Shown in pieces: positions 28,396-38,597 of a stretch of DNA of 64,000 nucleotides. The DNA is taken from positions 433,888-497,887 of the forward strand of contig NZ_AUDH01000001.1 in the NCBI RefSeq assembly GCF_000425365.1, in the 5' to 3' direction. Under the pieces are notes generated by a model, which was not told the origin of the DNA, ran no database searches, and saw only the letters and a program-made list of their open reading frames with translations. The stretch is from Rubritepida flocculans DSM 14296. Its GTDB lineage: Bacteria > Pseudomonadota > Alphaproteobacteria > Acetobacterales > Acetobacteraceae. Every line of letters begins with the position of its first letter. Position 1 is the first letter of the stretch. The translations under genes and the position numbers were made by a program.

Positions 28396-28913
28396 GCGAG
28401 CGCCTGCTGCTCATGGGCGTCTCGGGCTCGGGCAAATCCACCCTCGGCCCGATGCTGGCCCGCGCCCTCTCGCTGCCCTTCGCGGACGCGGACGATTTCC
28501 ACCCGCCCGCGAACATCGCCAAGATGCGCGCCGGCACGCCGCTGACGGACGAGGACCGCTGGCCCTGGCTCGCCTCGCTCGGCGCCTGGCTGGCGGCGCA
28601 GCCGGCGGGCGGGGTGGTGGCCTGCTCGGCGCTCCGGCGCGCCTATCGCGACCGGCTGCGCGAGGCGGTGCCCGGGCTCAGGCTGCTCTTCCTGCACGGC
28701 GACCCCGCGCTCATCGCCGCGCGGCAATCCGCCCGCCCGGGCCATTTCATGCCGCCCGGCCTGATGGCGAGCCAGTTCGCCACGCTGGAGCCGCCGGCGC
28801 CGGAGGAGGGGGCGATCCTGCTCGACATCCGCGAGCCGCCGGAGGCGCTGCTGCGGCGGGCGCTGGCGGGGCTGCGCGGGCCCGCCCCGGCCGCGGGCGA
28901 AGGCCGGGGGTGA
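28392..28913 (+). CDS. gntK: Gluconokinase
   Basis: A 173-residue cytoplasmic kinase that phosphorylates D-gluconate to 6-phosphogluconate, the substrate of the enzyme encoded just upstream. Visible are the P-loop LLLMGVSGSGKSTLGPMLAR, FADADDFHPPANIAKMRAGT, which is the GntK substrate-binding stretch, PLTDEDRWPWLASL, VVACSALRRAYRDRLR and GHFMPPGLMASQFATLE. The start is GTG at 28392, overlapping the gnd stop; no ATG before the P-loop fits. The length is typical of the thermoresistant GntK type. Together the pair would feed externally formed gluconate, perhaps from periplasmic sugar oxidation, into the pentose phosphate pathway. Confidence 0.95.
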
Positions 28914-29017
28914 TGCGGGCCCGCCCCGCCGCCGCCACATCCCTTCCCGATTCCGGCCGAAGCCGAGAGCGACTACACTCCCCGCAGCGGCTTCAGCCGC
29001 CGAAGGGAGTTTCCACC

Positions 29018-29266
29018 ATGCGCAAGGTCGTTCTTCCCGCCCTGCTCGTCGCCGCGCTCGGCACGGCGGGCTGCACCAACCCCTATGACCCGGCGCAGCG
29101 CGCGGCCGGCGGCGGGCTGATCGGCGCCGGCACGGGCGCCGCCATCGGCGGGGCCATCGGCGGCTGGCGCGGCGCCGGTATCGGCGCGCTGACCGGCGGC
29201 GCGGTGGGCGCGGCCACGGGCGTGATCACCACCCCGCAGCCCCCGCCCCAGCCCTACCGCTACTGA
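29018..29266 (+). CDS. Small glycine-zipper lipoprotein
   Basis: An 82-residue predicted lipoprotein: MRKVVLPALLVAALGTAGC places a lipobox Cys at residue 19. The mature part is dominated by a glycine-zipper, GGGLIGAGTGAAIGGAIGG and GAGIGALTGGAVGAATGV, of the type found in Rick_17kDa/OmpA-like small envelope proteins and in YMGG-type motifs. It ends in a short Pro-rich tail. Such helices insert in or pack under the outer membrane; specific function is unknown. A clear AGGGAG ribosome site lies 9 bases before the ATG, and a strong hairpin follows the stop, so it is probably a single-gene transcript. Confidence 0.85.
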   Translation: MRKVVLPALLVAALGTAGCTNPYDPAQRAAGGGLIGAGTGAAIGGAIGGWRGAGIGALTGGAVGAATGVITTPQPPPQPYRY

Positions 29267-29274
29267 ACGCGGAA

Positions 29275-29302
29275 GGGGCGCGCCCCGCCCAGGGCGCGCC
29301 CC
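29275..29302 (+). terminator. Strong GC hairpin after glycine-zipper gene
   Basis: Stem GGGGCGCGCCC (29275-29285) pairs perfectly with GGGCGCGCCCC (29292-29302) around a 6-base loop, starting 9 bases after the stop codon. No U-run follows, so it may act as a terminator or as a 3' barrier to RNA decay. Confidence 0.5.
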
Positions 29303-29418
29303 GCAACAGAGCACCGAAGGCGGCGGCGCTCATGCCAGCGACCGCTTGCTTTGCCCCGTGCGGCAGCGGCGCGGCCGCCGGCATACCCGTGTTTCGGCGC
29401 ACCGCCGCCCCACCGCGC

Positions 29419-29442
29419 CCCAACGCGGCCTGCCGCGTTGGG
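29419..29442 (-). terminator. Hairpin downstream of acnA
   Basis: CCCAACGCGG (29419-29428) and CCGCGTTGGG (29433-29442) form a perfect 10-bp stem with a 4-base loop, 49 bases past the acnA stop on the minus strand. No U-run is seen. The rest of 29303-29491 shows no gene. Confidence 0.5.
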
Positions 29443-29491
29443 TGGTGGCAACCCGGCCTGCGCGATACCTCCGGCGTGACCGCCGGCCGTG

Positions 29492-32185
<2,694 letters not shown>

Positions 32186-32221
32186 GGCGTCATCCCCAAC
32201 ACTTGCGCGCCGGGTTTAAGC

Positions 32222-32857
32222 ATGGCGATGTGCCAGGGTCCATCGGGCGGGGGTGTCGCCGTTCACGTGCTGGAAGCGCAACGACTGGCCTGCTGGCGGG
32301 CCGAGCGGCTGGTCTTCGCCGATCTCTCCTTCACCCTCGGCCCCGGGGAGGCCCTGCTGCTGACCGGGGCGAACGGCGCGGGCAAATCCTCGCTGCTGCG
32401 CCTGCTGGCCGGGCTGATTCCGGCCGCCGAGGGCCGGCTGCTGTGGCAGGGCGAGGACGCGGCGTCCGACCGCGTGGCCCATGGCGCGCGGCTGCGCTAC
32501 CTCGGCCACCAGGACGCCGTGAAGCCCGCGCTGACGGCGCGCGAGAACCTCGCCTTCTTCGCCCGGCTCTGGGGCGGGGAGGTGGAGGCGGCGCTGGCCG
32601 CGCTCGATCTCTCCTCGCTCGCGGATCTTCCGGCCCGGGTGCTCTCCTCGGGGCAGAAGCGGCGGCTGGCGCTGGCGCGGCTCGCCTTGGCGCCCGCGCC
32701 GCTGTGGCTGCTGGACGAGCCGAGCGTGGGGCTGGACGCCGCCTCGGTCGAGCGGCTCGGCCCGCTCTTCGCCGCGCACCGGGCGGCGGGGGGGATGGTG
32801 GTGGCCGCCACCCACCTGCCGCTGCCCCTGCCCGGCGCGCGGGAGCTGCGGCTGTGA
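32222..32857 (+). CDS. ccmA: Cytochrome c biogenesis ABC ATPase CcmA
   Basis: The ATPase subunit of the CcmAB(CD) haem-handling ABC complex for system I cytochrome c maturation. The 211-residue frame shows Walker A LLLTGANGAGKSSLLRLLAG, the CcmA-specific LRYLGHQDAVKPALTARENL, signature LSSGQKRRLALARLAL, Walker B LWLLDEPSVGLD and the switch His in VVAATHLPL. Several starts are possible: ATG 32222, ATG 32228 and GTG 32267; the last would give about 196 residues, nearer to the usual CcmA N-terminus (xLExxxLxCxR). I give the longest. Its stop overlaps the ccmB start as GTGA. Confidence 0.92.
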   Translation: MAMCQGPSGGGVAVHVLEAQRLACWRAERLVFADLSFTLGPGEALLLTGANGAGKSSLLRLLAGLIPAAEGRLLWQGEDAASDRVAHGARLRYLGHQDAVKPALTARENLAFFARLWGGEVEAALAALDLSSLADLPARVLSSGQKRRLALARLALAPAPLWLLDEPSVGLDAASVERLGPLFAAHRAAGGMVVAATHLPLPLPGARELRL

Positions 32858-33504
32858 GGGCGCTGCTGCTGCGCGAGCTGCGGCTCGCGCTGCGCCACCC
32901 GGCCGAGACGCTCTCGGCCGTGCTGTTCTTCGTGCTGGTGGCGGCGCTGTTTCCCTTCGGCGTGGGGCCTTCGCCCGAGCTGCTGGCGCGGCTCGCGCCC
33001 GGGGCGCTGCTCGCCGCGGCGCTGCTGGCGGCGCTGCTGCCGCTCGACCGGCTCTTCGGCGCGGAGGCCGAGGACGGCTCGCTCGACCAGCTCCTCCTCT
33101 CCGGCCTGCACCCGGCCACGCTGGCGGCGGGGAAGGCGCTGGGCCACTGGCTCACCACCGGGGTGCCGCTGGTGCTCGCCACGCCGGCGGCGGCGGCGCT
33201 GCTGAACCTGCCCACCGAGGCCTGGCCCGCGGCGATGCTGGCGCTGGCGCTGGCCTCCGCCATCCTTTCCCTGTTCGGGGCGGCGGGGGCGGCGCTGACG
33301 CTGGGCGCGCGGCGGGGCGGCGTGCTGCTGCCGCTGCTGGTGCTGCCGCTCTCCATCCCCGCGGTGATCTTCGGCGCGGCGGCCATCGAGGCGGCGGCGA
33401 GCGGCCTGGCCCCGCGGCCCTATCTGCTGCTGGAGGCGGCGCTGCTGGCGCTCGCCGCGCCGCTCGCGCCGCTCGCCGCGGGGGCGGCGCTGCGCGGGGA
33501 GTGA
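32854..33504 (+). CDS. ccmB: Cytochrome c biogenesis permease CcmB
   Basis: The membrane subunit paired with CcmA in system I cytochrome c maturation, releasing holo-CcmE. This 216-residue protein begins from GTG 32854 with RALLLRELRLALRHPAETLS, the standard CcmB start, and has about six membrane helices, such as AVLFFVLVAALFPFGVG and LPLLVLPLSIPAVIFGAA; the LDRLFGAEAEDGSLDQLLLS loop is a CcmB hallmark. In many alphaproteobacteria ccmC, ccmD and ccmG follow; here the operon stops and the next gene is on the other strand. Those genes must lie elsewhere for the pathway to work. Confidence 0.95.
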   Translation: MRALLLRELRLALRHPAETLSAVLFFVLVAALFPFGVGPSPELLARLAPGALLAAALLAALLPLDRLFGAEAEDGSLDQLLLSGLHPATLAAGKALGHWLTTGVPLVLATPAAAALLNLPTEAWPAAMLALALASAILSLFGAAGAALTLGARRGGVLLPLLVLPLSIPAVIFGAAAIEAAASGLAPRPYLLLEAALLALAAPLAPLAAGAALRGE

Positions 33505-33534
33505 TCCGGGCGGCGTGGCATGCCGCCCCTCTCA
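33502..33534. terminator. Stop-codon-nested hairpin between ccmB and phosphomannomutase gene
   Basis: The TGA of ccmB (33502-33504), three bases, GGGCGGC (33508-33514), a 7-base loop, GCCGCCC (33522-33528), three bases, and the TGA of the gene on the minus strand (33532-33534). This is a 33-base symmetric module, probably a bidirectional terminator. Confidence 0.6.
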
Positions 33535-34944
33535 ATGCCCCGCGTTCTCTCCCGAGAAATCCGGCGCGGCGAGGCCCGAGGCGGCGAGCTGCTCGGAAAG
33601 CTGCGCCTTCAGCCGCTCCAGCCCCTCGGGCGTGCGCGCCTCGCAGCGCGCCACCAGCACGGCCTGGGTGTTGGAGGCGCGCAGCAGCCACCAGCCATCG
33701 GGAGTGTTCACGCGCACCCCGTCCACCGCCACCACATCCGCGCCCTGGGCGGCGAGGCGCGCGCGCACCTCCTCCACCACGGCGAATTTGCGGTCCTCGG
33801 CGCAGTCGAAGCGCAGCTCGGGCGTGTTGAGCACCTGCGGCAGGGCGGCGCGCATCTGCGCGAGGCTCTGCGGGCTGCGCGCCAGGATGTCGAACAGCCG
33901 CACGGCGGAATAGATGCCGTCGTCGAAGCCGTACCACTTCTCGGCGAAGAAGATGTGGCCGCTCATCTCGCCGGCCAGCGGGCAGCCGGTCTCGGCCATC
34001 TTCTGCTTCACGAGGCTGTGGCCGGTCTTCCACATCAGCGGCTTGCCGCCGGCCTTCGCCACCTCGTCGAAGAGCACCTGGCTCGCCTTCACGTCGGCGA
34101 TGATGGTCGCGCCCGGGTTGCGGGAGAGCACGTCGCGCGCCAGCACCACGAGGAGCTGGTCGCCGAAGAGCATCTGGCCCTCGCCGTCCACCACGCCGAT
34201 GCGGTCGGCGTCGCCGTCGAAAGCGATCCCGAGATCGGCCTTCACCTCGCCCACCTTGGCGATGAGCTGCTGGAGGTTCTTCGCCACGGTCGGGTCGGGG
34301 TGGTGGTTGGGGAAGCGGCCGTCGATCTCGCCGTTGATGACGTGGTGCGTGCCGGGCAGGCGCCGCACCAGCCGCTCGGTGATGGCCCCGCCCGCGCCAT
34401 TGCCCGGATCCCAGACCACGGTGAGCGGCTTGCCGCCGGCCGGCAGGTCGCGCGCCATGCGGGCGATGTAGGCCTCGCTCACATCCACCTCGCGCGCGGC
34501 GCCCGGCGCCTCGGGCACCACATCGCCGGCGGCGGCGAGGCGGCCCAGTTCCTGGATGTCCTTGCCGAAGAAGGGCTTGCGGCCCAGCATCATCTTGAAG
34601 CCGTTGTAGTCCGGCGGGTTGTGGCTGCCGGTGAGCATCACCGCCCCGTCCGTGCCCTGGTCATAGGCGGCGAAGTAGAGCATGGGCGTGGGCCCGCAGC
34701 CCACGCGCAGCACCTCCATCCCCGAGGCGACGAGCCCCGCCACCAGGTGCTGCTCGAGCTCCGGCGAGGAGAGGCGCCCGTCGCGCCCCACCGCCACCCG
34801 CTTCCCGCCGCCGCGCGCGACGATGGAGCCGAACACCCGGCCGATGGCGAAGGCGTCGGCCCCGTGCAGGGTTTTCCCCACGATGCCGCGGATGTCGTAC
34901 TCGCGCAGCGATGTGGGGTGGAAGCGGTGGGAGAAGCCGGCCAT
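33532..34944 (-). CDS. Phosphomannomutase/phosphoglucomutase
   Basis: A 470-residue alpha-D-phosphohexomutase that interconverts hexose 1- and 6-phosphates, supplying glucose-1-phosphate or mannose-1-phosphate for polysaccharides. The phosphoserine loop is GAVMLTGSHNPPDYNGFKMM, the metal loop LGIAFDGDADRIGVVDGEGQ, the sugar loop LAGEMSGHIFFAEKWYGFDD (GEMSGH type) and the phosphate-binding loop WWLLRASNTQAVLVARCEA. This matches the AlgC/ManB-PGM bifunctional group. The N-terminal FHPTSLREYDIRGIVG is standard. The galU gene lies 29 bases upstream on the same strand, so the two probably make UDP-glucose as an operon. Confidence 0.94.
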   Translation of the reverse strand: MAGFSHRFHPTSLREYDIRGIVGKTLHGADAFAIGRVFGSIVARGGGKRVAVGRDGRLSSPELEQHLVAGLVASGMEVLRVGCGPTPMLYFAAYDQGTDGAVMLTGSHNPPDYNGFKMMLGRKPFFGKDIQELGRLAAAGDVVPEAPGAAREVDVSEAYIARMARDLPAGGKPLTVVWDPGNGAGGAITERLVRRLPGTHHVINGEIDGRFPNHHPDPTVAKNLQQLIAKVGEVKADLGIAFDGDADRIGVVDGEGQMLFGDQLLVVLARDVLSRNPGATIIADVKASQVLFDEVAKAGGKPLMWKTGHSLVKQKMAETGCPLAGEMSGHIFFAEKWYGFDDGIYSAVRLFDILARSPQSLAQMRAALPQVLNTPELRFDCAEDRKFAVVEEVRARLAAQGADVVAVDGVRVNTPDGWWLLRASNTQAVLVARCEARTPEGLERLKAQLSEQLAASGLAAPDFSGENAGH

Positions 34945-34973
34945 CGGGATGTTCCGCGCGGAGGAGGGGGCTG

Positions 34974-35843
34974 TCAGCGATACCGGTCGAGGAAGCCGCG
35001 CACCTGGGGCGCAAGCTCGGGCCGCTTCAGCGCGAAGGCGATCTGCGCCTCGAGGAAGCCCACCTTGTCGCCGCAGTCGAAGCGCCGGCCCTCATAGCGC
35101 AGCCCGTGGAAGGGCTGGTGGCCGATCAGCTTCGCCATGCCGTCGGTGAGCTGCACCTCGCCGCCCGCGCCCTTCTCCATCTTCGCCAGATGGCCGATCA
35201 CCTCGGGCATCAGCACATAGCGGCCGATCACGGTGAGGTTGGAGGGCGCCTTCTCCACCGGCGGCTTCTCCACGAGGCCCGTGACCTCGACGAGGTTGCC
35301 CTTCGTCGCGCCGGGGGCGATCACGCCGTACTTGTTCACCCGCTCGCGCGGGACCTCCTCGATGGCGACGACGTTGCCGCCCGTCTCCGCATAGGCCTGG
35401 GCGAGCTGCGCCATGCAGGGCGTGTCGCAGAGCATCAGGTCGTCGGGCAGGAGGATGGCGAAGGGGTCGTCGCCGATGAAGCTGCGCGCGCACCAGATGG
35501 CGTGGCCGAGCCCCATGGGCACCTGCTGGCGCACCGTGACGATGCTGCCGGGCGGCATGGCCAGCGCGCGCAGCTCCTCGAGGATGTCGGTCTTGCCGCG
35601 CTCCTCCAGCGTCTTCTCGAGCTCGTAGGCCACGTCGAAATGCTCGACGATGGCGGTCTTGCCGCGGCCGGTGATGAAGCAGAACTGCTCGATGCCGGCG
35701 GCGCGCGCCTCGTCCACCGCGTACTGGATCAGCGGCCGGTCCACGACCGGCAGCATTTCCTTGGCGATGGCCTTGGTCGCGGGCAGGAAACGGGTGCCGA
35801 GCCCCGCGACGGGCATCACGGCCTTCTTGAGCGGCTTCACCAT
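34974..35843 (-). CDS. galU: UTP-glucose-1-phosphate uridylyltransferase
   Basis: A 289-residue nucleotidyltransferase producing UDP-glucose from UTP and glucose-1-phosphate. It has MPVAGLGTRFLPATKAIAKE, the UTP-binding and catalytic loop, MLPVVDRPLIQYAVDEARAA, QVPMGLGHAIWCARSF, FAILLPDDLML with metal-binding Asp, and VEKPPVEKAPSNLTVIGRYV. The length is usual for bacterial GalU. The start is ATG 35843 (MVKPLKKAVMPVAG); a possible longer frame to 35882 adds no conserved residues. UDP-glucose would serve cellulose, glucan or lipopolysaccharide synthesis; a phosphoglucomutase gene follows on the same strand, and a BcsD homologue lies 25 kb away. Confidence 0.96.
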   Translation of the reverse strand: MVKPLKKAVMPVAGLGTRFLPATKAIAKEMLPVVDRPLIQYAVDEARAAGIEQFCFITGRGKTAIVEHFDVAYELEKTLEERGKTDILEELRALAMPPGSIVTVRQQVPMGLGHAIWCARSFIGDDPFAILLPDDLMLCDTPCMAQLAQAYAETGGNVVAIEEVPRERVNKYGVIAPGATKGNLVEVTGLVEKPPVEKAPSNLTVIGRYVLMPEVIGHLAKMEKGAGGEVQLTDGMAKLIGHQPFHGLRYEGRRFDCGDKVGFLEAQIAFALKRPELAPQVRGFLDRYR

Positions 35844-35919
35844 GGGCGGGCTTCCTCGACCTGATGCAAGAAGTCGTGCCACGCCGCCCCGGTGGCGGCA
35901 AGCCGCTCCGGGCGTGCGG

Positions 35920-37146
35920 TCAGTTCGCCGCGATCCGGGTGGCCGGGGCGCGGGGGGCCTCGGTGCTGCGGGTGACCGGACGCGCGGCGGGGCGCGGCTG
36001 CGCGGCGCGATTCGCGGCGGCCGGGGCGCGGGGCGTGGCCGCCGCCTGGCGGCGCGGGGGCGGCTCGGCCTGCGCCGCCGCGCGCGCGCGCGGCGGAGAG
36101 GCGCCCGGTGCGGGGCGCGCCATGGCGGCGGCGCGGGGCGGGGAGGCGGCCGGCCCGGGGCGGGTCGCGGCCGCGGCGCGCGCGGACGGGGCGCTGCGCG
36201 CCGCGACGAGCCGCGCCTGGGCCTGCGCCTCGGCGCGGCGCTGCATGGCCGGGCTGACCGTCGCGCCCGCCTCGCGTGCCGCCATCACGCGGGGCTGGGC
36301 CGCGGCGAGCGCCGGGGCGGCGCGCACGCCCAGCCGCTGGAACGCCTCGTCGAAGAGCTCGGCCATATGCTGGTTGCGCTCCACCCAGGAGCGGCCGCCG
36401 AACACCGCACCCACCAGCCGCACCCCGTCGCGCTGGGCGGAGGTGACGATGTTGAAGCCGGAGGCGTTGATGAAGCCGGTCTTGATGCCGTCCGCGCCCG
36501 GATAGTCCAGCAGCATGCCGTTGTGGTTCCGGATCAGCCTCTGCCCGTGCTGGAAATGCGTGACGGAGAAGTAGTGGTAGCGGTCCGGGAAGTCCTGGAT
36601 CAGCCGCCGGCCGAGCAGCACCATGTCGCGCGCCGTGGTCACCTGCTCGGGATCGGGCAGGCCGGAGGCGTTGCGGAAGGTGGTGCGCGCCATGCCCATC
36701 TGCCGGGCGCGCTGCGTCATGACGCGGGCGAAGCCCTCCTCGGAGCCGGCCAGGGCCTCGGCCACCGCCGTCGCCACGTCATTTGCCGAACGGGTGACGA
36801 GGGCGAGAATCGCCCCCTCCACCGAGATGCTGCCGCCCGCGGGGACGCCGATCTTGGAGGGCGGGCGGGAGGCGGCCTCGGCGCTGAAGCGGATGGGCGA
36901 GGCGAGGCTGAGCCGCCCGTCGCGCAGCGCCTCGAAGAGCAGGTAGAGCGTCATCATCTTGGTGAGCGAGGCGGGGTGGCGCGTCTCGTCGGCGTGATGG
37001 GCGGCCAGCACTTCGCCCGTGCGCGCCTCGACCACCATGGCGGCATAGCGCGGGCCGGAGGTGAAGGCCGAAGCCTGGCCCGCCAGCGCGCCCAGGCAGA
37101 GCAGCCCGGCGGCCAGCGCGCGGCCGAGCCGAGGAAGAACGCCCAT
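35920..37146 (-). CDS. D-alanyl-D-alanine carboxypeptidase (S11 family) with Ala/Pro/Arg-rich tail
   Basis: A periplasmic low-molecular-mass penicillin-binding protein that removes the terminal D-Ala from peptidoglycan stem peptides. Of 408 residues, the first ~27 form a signal peptide (LGRALAAGLLCLGALAGQASA). Catalytic motifs are SLTK (Ser60, Lys63), SAN at 120-122 and KTG at 222-224, in the order and spacing of the S11 family. Past about residue 290, where many homologues carry a beta domain or SPOR domain, this protein instead has a ~120-residue Ala/Arg/Pro-rich, probably disordered tail containing SPPRAAAMARPAPGASPPRA. The tail is strongly basic and could bind the cell wall. ATG 37146 is chosen for the signal peptide. 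Confidence 0.93.
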   Translation of the reverse strand: MGVLPRLGRALAAGLLCLGALAGQASAFTSGPRYAAMVVEARTGEVLAAHHADETRHPASLTKMMTLYLLFEALRDGRLSLASPIRFSAEAASRPPSKIGVPAGGSISVEGAILALVTRSANDVATAVAEALAGSEEGFARVMTQRARQMGMARTTFRNASGLPDPEQVTTARDMVLLGRRLIQDFPDRYHYFSVTHFQHGQRLIRNHNGMLLDYPGADGIKTGFINASGFNIVTSAQRDGVRLVGAVFGGRSWVERNQHMAELFDEAFQRLGVRAAPALAAAQPRVMAAREAGATVSPAMQRRAEAQAQARLVAARSAPSARAAAATRPGPAASPPRAAAMARPAPGASPPRARAAAQAEPPPRRQAAATPRAPAAANRAAQPRPAARPVTRSTEAPRAPATRIAAN

Positions 37147-37271
37147 GAATACCCCCTTCGCAGCCTGCCGCCCCGGCCTCCCCCAAGGCCGGCGACGCGG
37201 CTGCGCAAGCCACTGAACCAGCGAAGGGCCGGCCTGTCCACCCGTTTCGCATGCGGCGCGCGGGCGGGCTC

Positions 37272-37286
37272 TTGTGCGCCGCACAA
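37272..37286. promoter_or_regulatory. Inverted repeat upstream of phasin 2 promoter (shared with phasin 1)
   Basis: TTGTGCGCCGCACAA has 7-base arms around one central base and lies 8 bases upstream of the -35. Read in gene direction, its 15 bases are identical to the core of the operator at 16759-16775. The half-sites have TGC-N3-GCA spacing. Confidence 0.65.
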
Positions 37287-37294
37287 AAAATCGC

Positions 37295-37323
37295 TTGATT
37301 GGGGCCGCCCCAGCCGCTATTTC
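37295..37323 (+). promoter_or_regulatory. Sigma-70-type promoter of phasin 2
   Basis: TTGATT (37295-37300), a 17-base spacer and TATTTC (37318-37323) form a good housekeeping promoter. The expected start is near 37330, right at the palindrome that follows. The leader to the ATG is about 70 bases. Confidence 0.6.
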
Positions 37324-37330
37324 CCTCGCA

Positions 37331-37345
37331 TGCTGCACTGCAGCA
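37331..37345. promoter_or_regulatory. PhaR-like box CTGC-N3-GCAG at phasin 2 start site
   Basis: TGCTGCACTGCAGCA is a perfect palindrome with 7-base arms. It contains CTGC-ACT-GCAG, matching the CTGC-N3/4-GCAG consensus I recall for PhaR repressors of alphaproteobacteria. Its position at the predicted transcription start would block the promoter when bound. Confidence 0.65.
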
Positions 37346-37398
37346 AGACCGCCGTGGTCGGGATCCTCCCGCCTCGGCTTGCACGAGGATCAGAGACG

Positions 37399-37905
37399 AT
37401 GGCGACCCAGGCTGAGATGAAGAAGGCGATGGCCGCGGCGGCCGAGAACGGCGCCGCCCAGGCCAAGAAGCTGATGGCGGAGGGCACCGCGCAGGCGCGC
37501 GTGGCCGTGGAGAAGGGCATCGAGACGGCGAACAAGACCGCCGCCGACATGATGAAGGCCGCCGAGGAGGCGATGGAGTTCGGCCGCGGCAACTTCGAGG
37601 CCGTGACCAAGGCCAGCCAGATCTACGTCACCGGCGTGCAGGATCTCTCCCGCCAGACGCTGGCGATGTTCCAGGCCCTCTCCGAGCACGCGATCGAGGG
37701 CGTGAAGACGCTCTCCTCCGTCAAGAGCCTGAAGGAGGCGGCGGATTTCCAGGCCTCCTTCGCCAAGGCCTCCTTCGAGCGCGCGATGAACGACACCGCG
37801 AAGCTGCAGGAGGCCGCGATGAAGGTGGCTGAGACGGCCATGGAGCCCCTCACCGCCCGCGTGACCCTCGCCATGGAGAAGATGGCGAAGCCGCTCGCGG
37901 CCTGA
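37399..37905 (+). CDS. Phasin family protein (phasin 2)
   Basis: A 168-residue, helical, Ala/Lys/Glu/Met-rich protein of the phasin family that coats polyhydroxyalkanoate granules. The core FGRGNFEAVTKASQIYVTGV and LSRQTLAMFQALSEHAIEGV is the Phasin_2 signature (N-x-EA-x-x-A-S-x-x), and SLKEAADFQASFAKASFERA is the next conserved helix. The C-terminal ends EPLTARVTLAMEKMAKPLAA. There is no signal peptide or cysteine. Its promoter has two operators, one shared with phasin 1, and a strong intrinsic terminator follows, so it is a stand-alone, probably highly expressed gene. The neighbouring genes have no obvious link to storage polymer. Confidence 0.92.
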   Translation: MATQAEMKKAMAAAAENGAAQAKKLMAEGTAQARVAVEKGIETANKTAADMMKAAEEAMEFGRGNFEAVTKASQIYVTGVQDLSRQTLAMFQALSEHAIEGVKTLSSVKSLKEAADFQASFAKASFERAMNDTAKLQEAAMKVAETAMEPLTARVTLAMEKMAKPLAA

Positions 37906-37928
37906 ACCGCCCCGGGCGGACCGCTCCG

Positions 37929-37963
37929 GGCCCGGGCCCCCGCCCAGGGGGTCCGGGCCTTTT
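37929..37963 (+). terminator. Intrinsic terminator of phasin 2
   Basis: A 13-bp stem (37929-37941 with 37947-37959, one G-T wobble), a 5-base loop and a run of four T (37960-37963) follow the phasin 2 stop by 23 bases. This is a canonical rho-independent terminator. Confidence 0.85.
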
Positions 37964-38067
37964 GCGTTTCTTCACCCCGGATCGGCGATTCGCCGCCGAC
38001 GGGGGCGGCGGGTGCGCGAGGCCCTTTTCCTGAGCGCCGCGCACCCGATATCCTGCCCGCGCAGAGG

Positions 38068-38463
38068 ATGGACCACCGGCCTGCCATGCACCGCCGATTC
38101 GACAGCACCGACCGACTTCCGCCGCCGATCACCGCGAGCGAGGGCGACAAGCGCGAGGATGGGGGCGGCCCCGCCACCGGCGTCGTCGTCAAGCCGCGCC
38201 CCAAGACCAAGAAGCCGGCCATGTACAAGGTGCTGATGCTCAACGACGACTACACGCCCATGGAGTTCGTCGTGCATGTGCTGGAGCGCTTCTTCCAGAA
38301 GAGCCGCGACGAGGCCACGCGCATCATGATGCATGTGCACCGCCGCGGCGTGGGCGTCTGCGGCGTCTACACCTACGAGGTGGCCGAGACGAAGGTGACG
38401 CAGGTGATGGACCTGGCCCGCCAGAACCAGCACCCGCTGCAATGCACCATCGAGAAGGAGTGA
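38068..38463 (+). CDS. clpS: ATP-dependent Clp protease adaptor ClpS
   Basis: ClpS delivers N-end-rule substrates to the ClpAP protease. The C-terminal ~85 residues are the ClpS core: [20 protein letters not shown], where the [10 protein letters not shown] residues line the N-degron pocket, [40 protein letters not shown] and the end [10 protein letters not shown]. The N-terminal ~45 residues are polar and probably flexible. The frame allows starts at 38068 (131 residues) or 38086 (125 residues); I give the longer. The clpA gene follows on the same strand after 134 bases, as usual in alphaproteobacteria. Confidence 0.96.
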   Translation: MDHRPAMHRRFDSTDRLPPPITASEGDKREDGGGPATGVVVKPRPKTKKPAMYKVLMLNDDYTPMEFVVHVLERFFQKSRDEATRIMMHVHRRGVGVCGVYTYEVAETKVTQVMDLARQNQHPLQCTIEKE

Positions 38464-38542
38464 CTCGGCCGCGCGCGTGACCTTAATGTTATGCCGCGCG
38501 GGGTGTCGCGCGAGGGGGAGAGCCACCACATTGACCATCAAC

Positions 38543-38570
38543 GGGCCGCCGCGCCCGACTTGCGCGGCCC
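38543..38570 (+). other. Hairpin in clpS-clpA intergenic region
   Basis: GGGCCGC (38543-38549) and GCGGCCC (38564-38570) can pair around a 14-base loop, about 30 bases before clpA. There is no U-run, so it is better seen as a possible leader structure or processing site than as a terminator. Confidence 0.35.
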
Positions 38571-38597
38571 GCCCATGAACAGGGGAGCGTACTGAGC

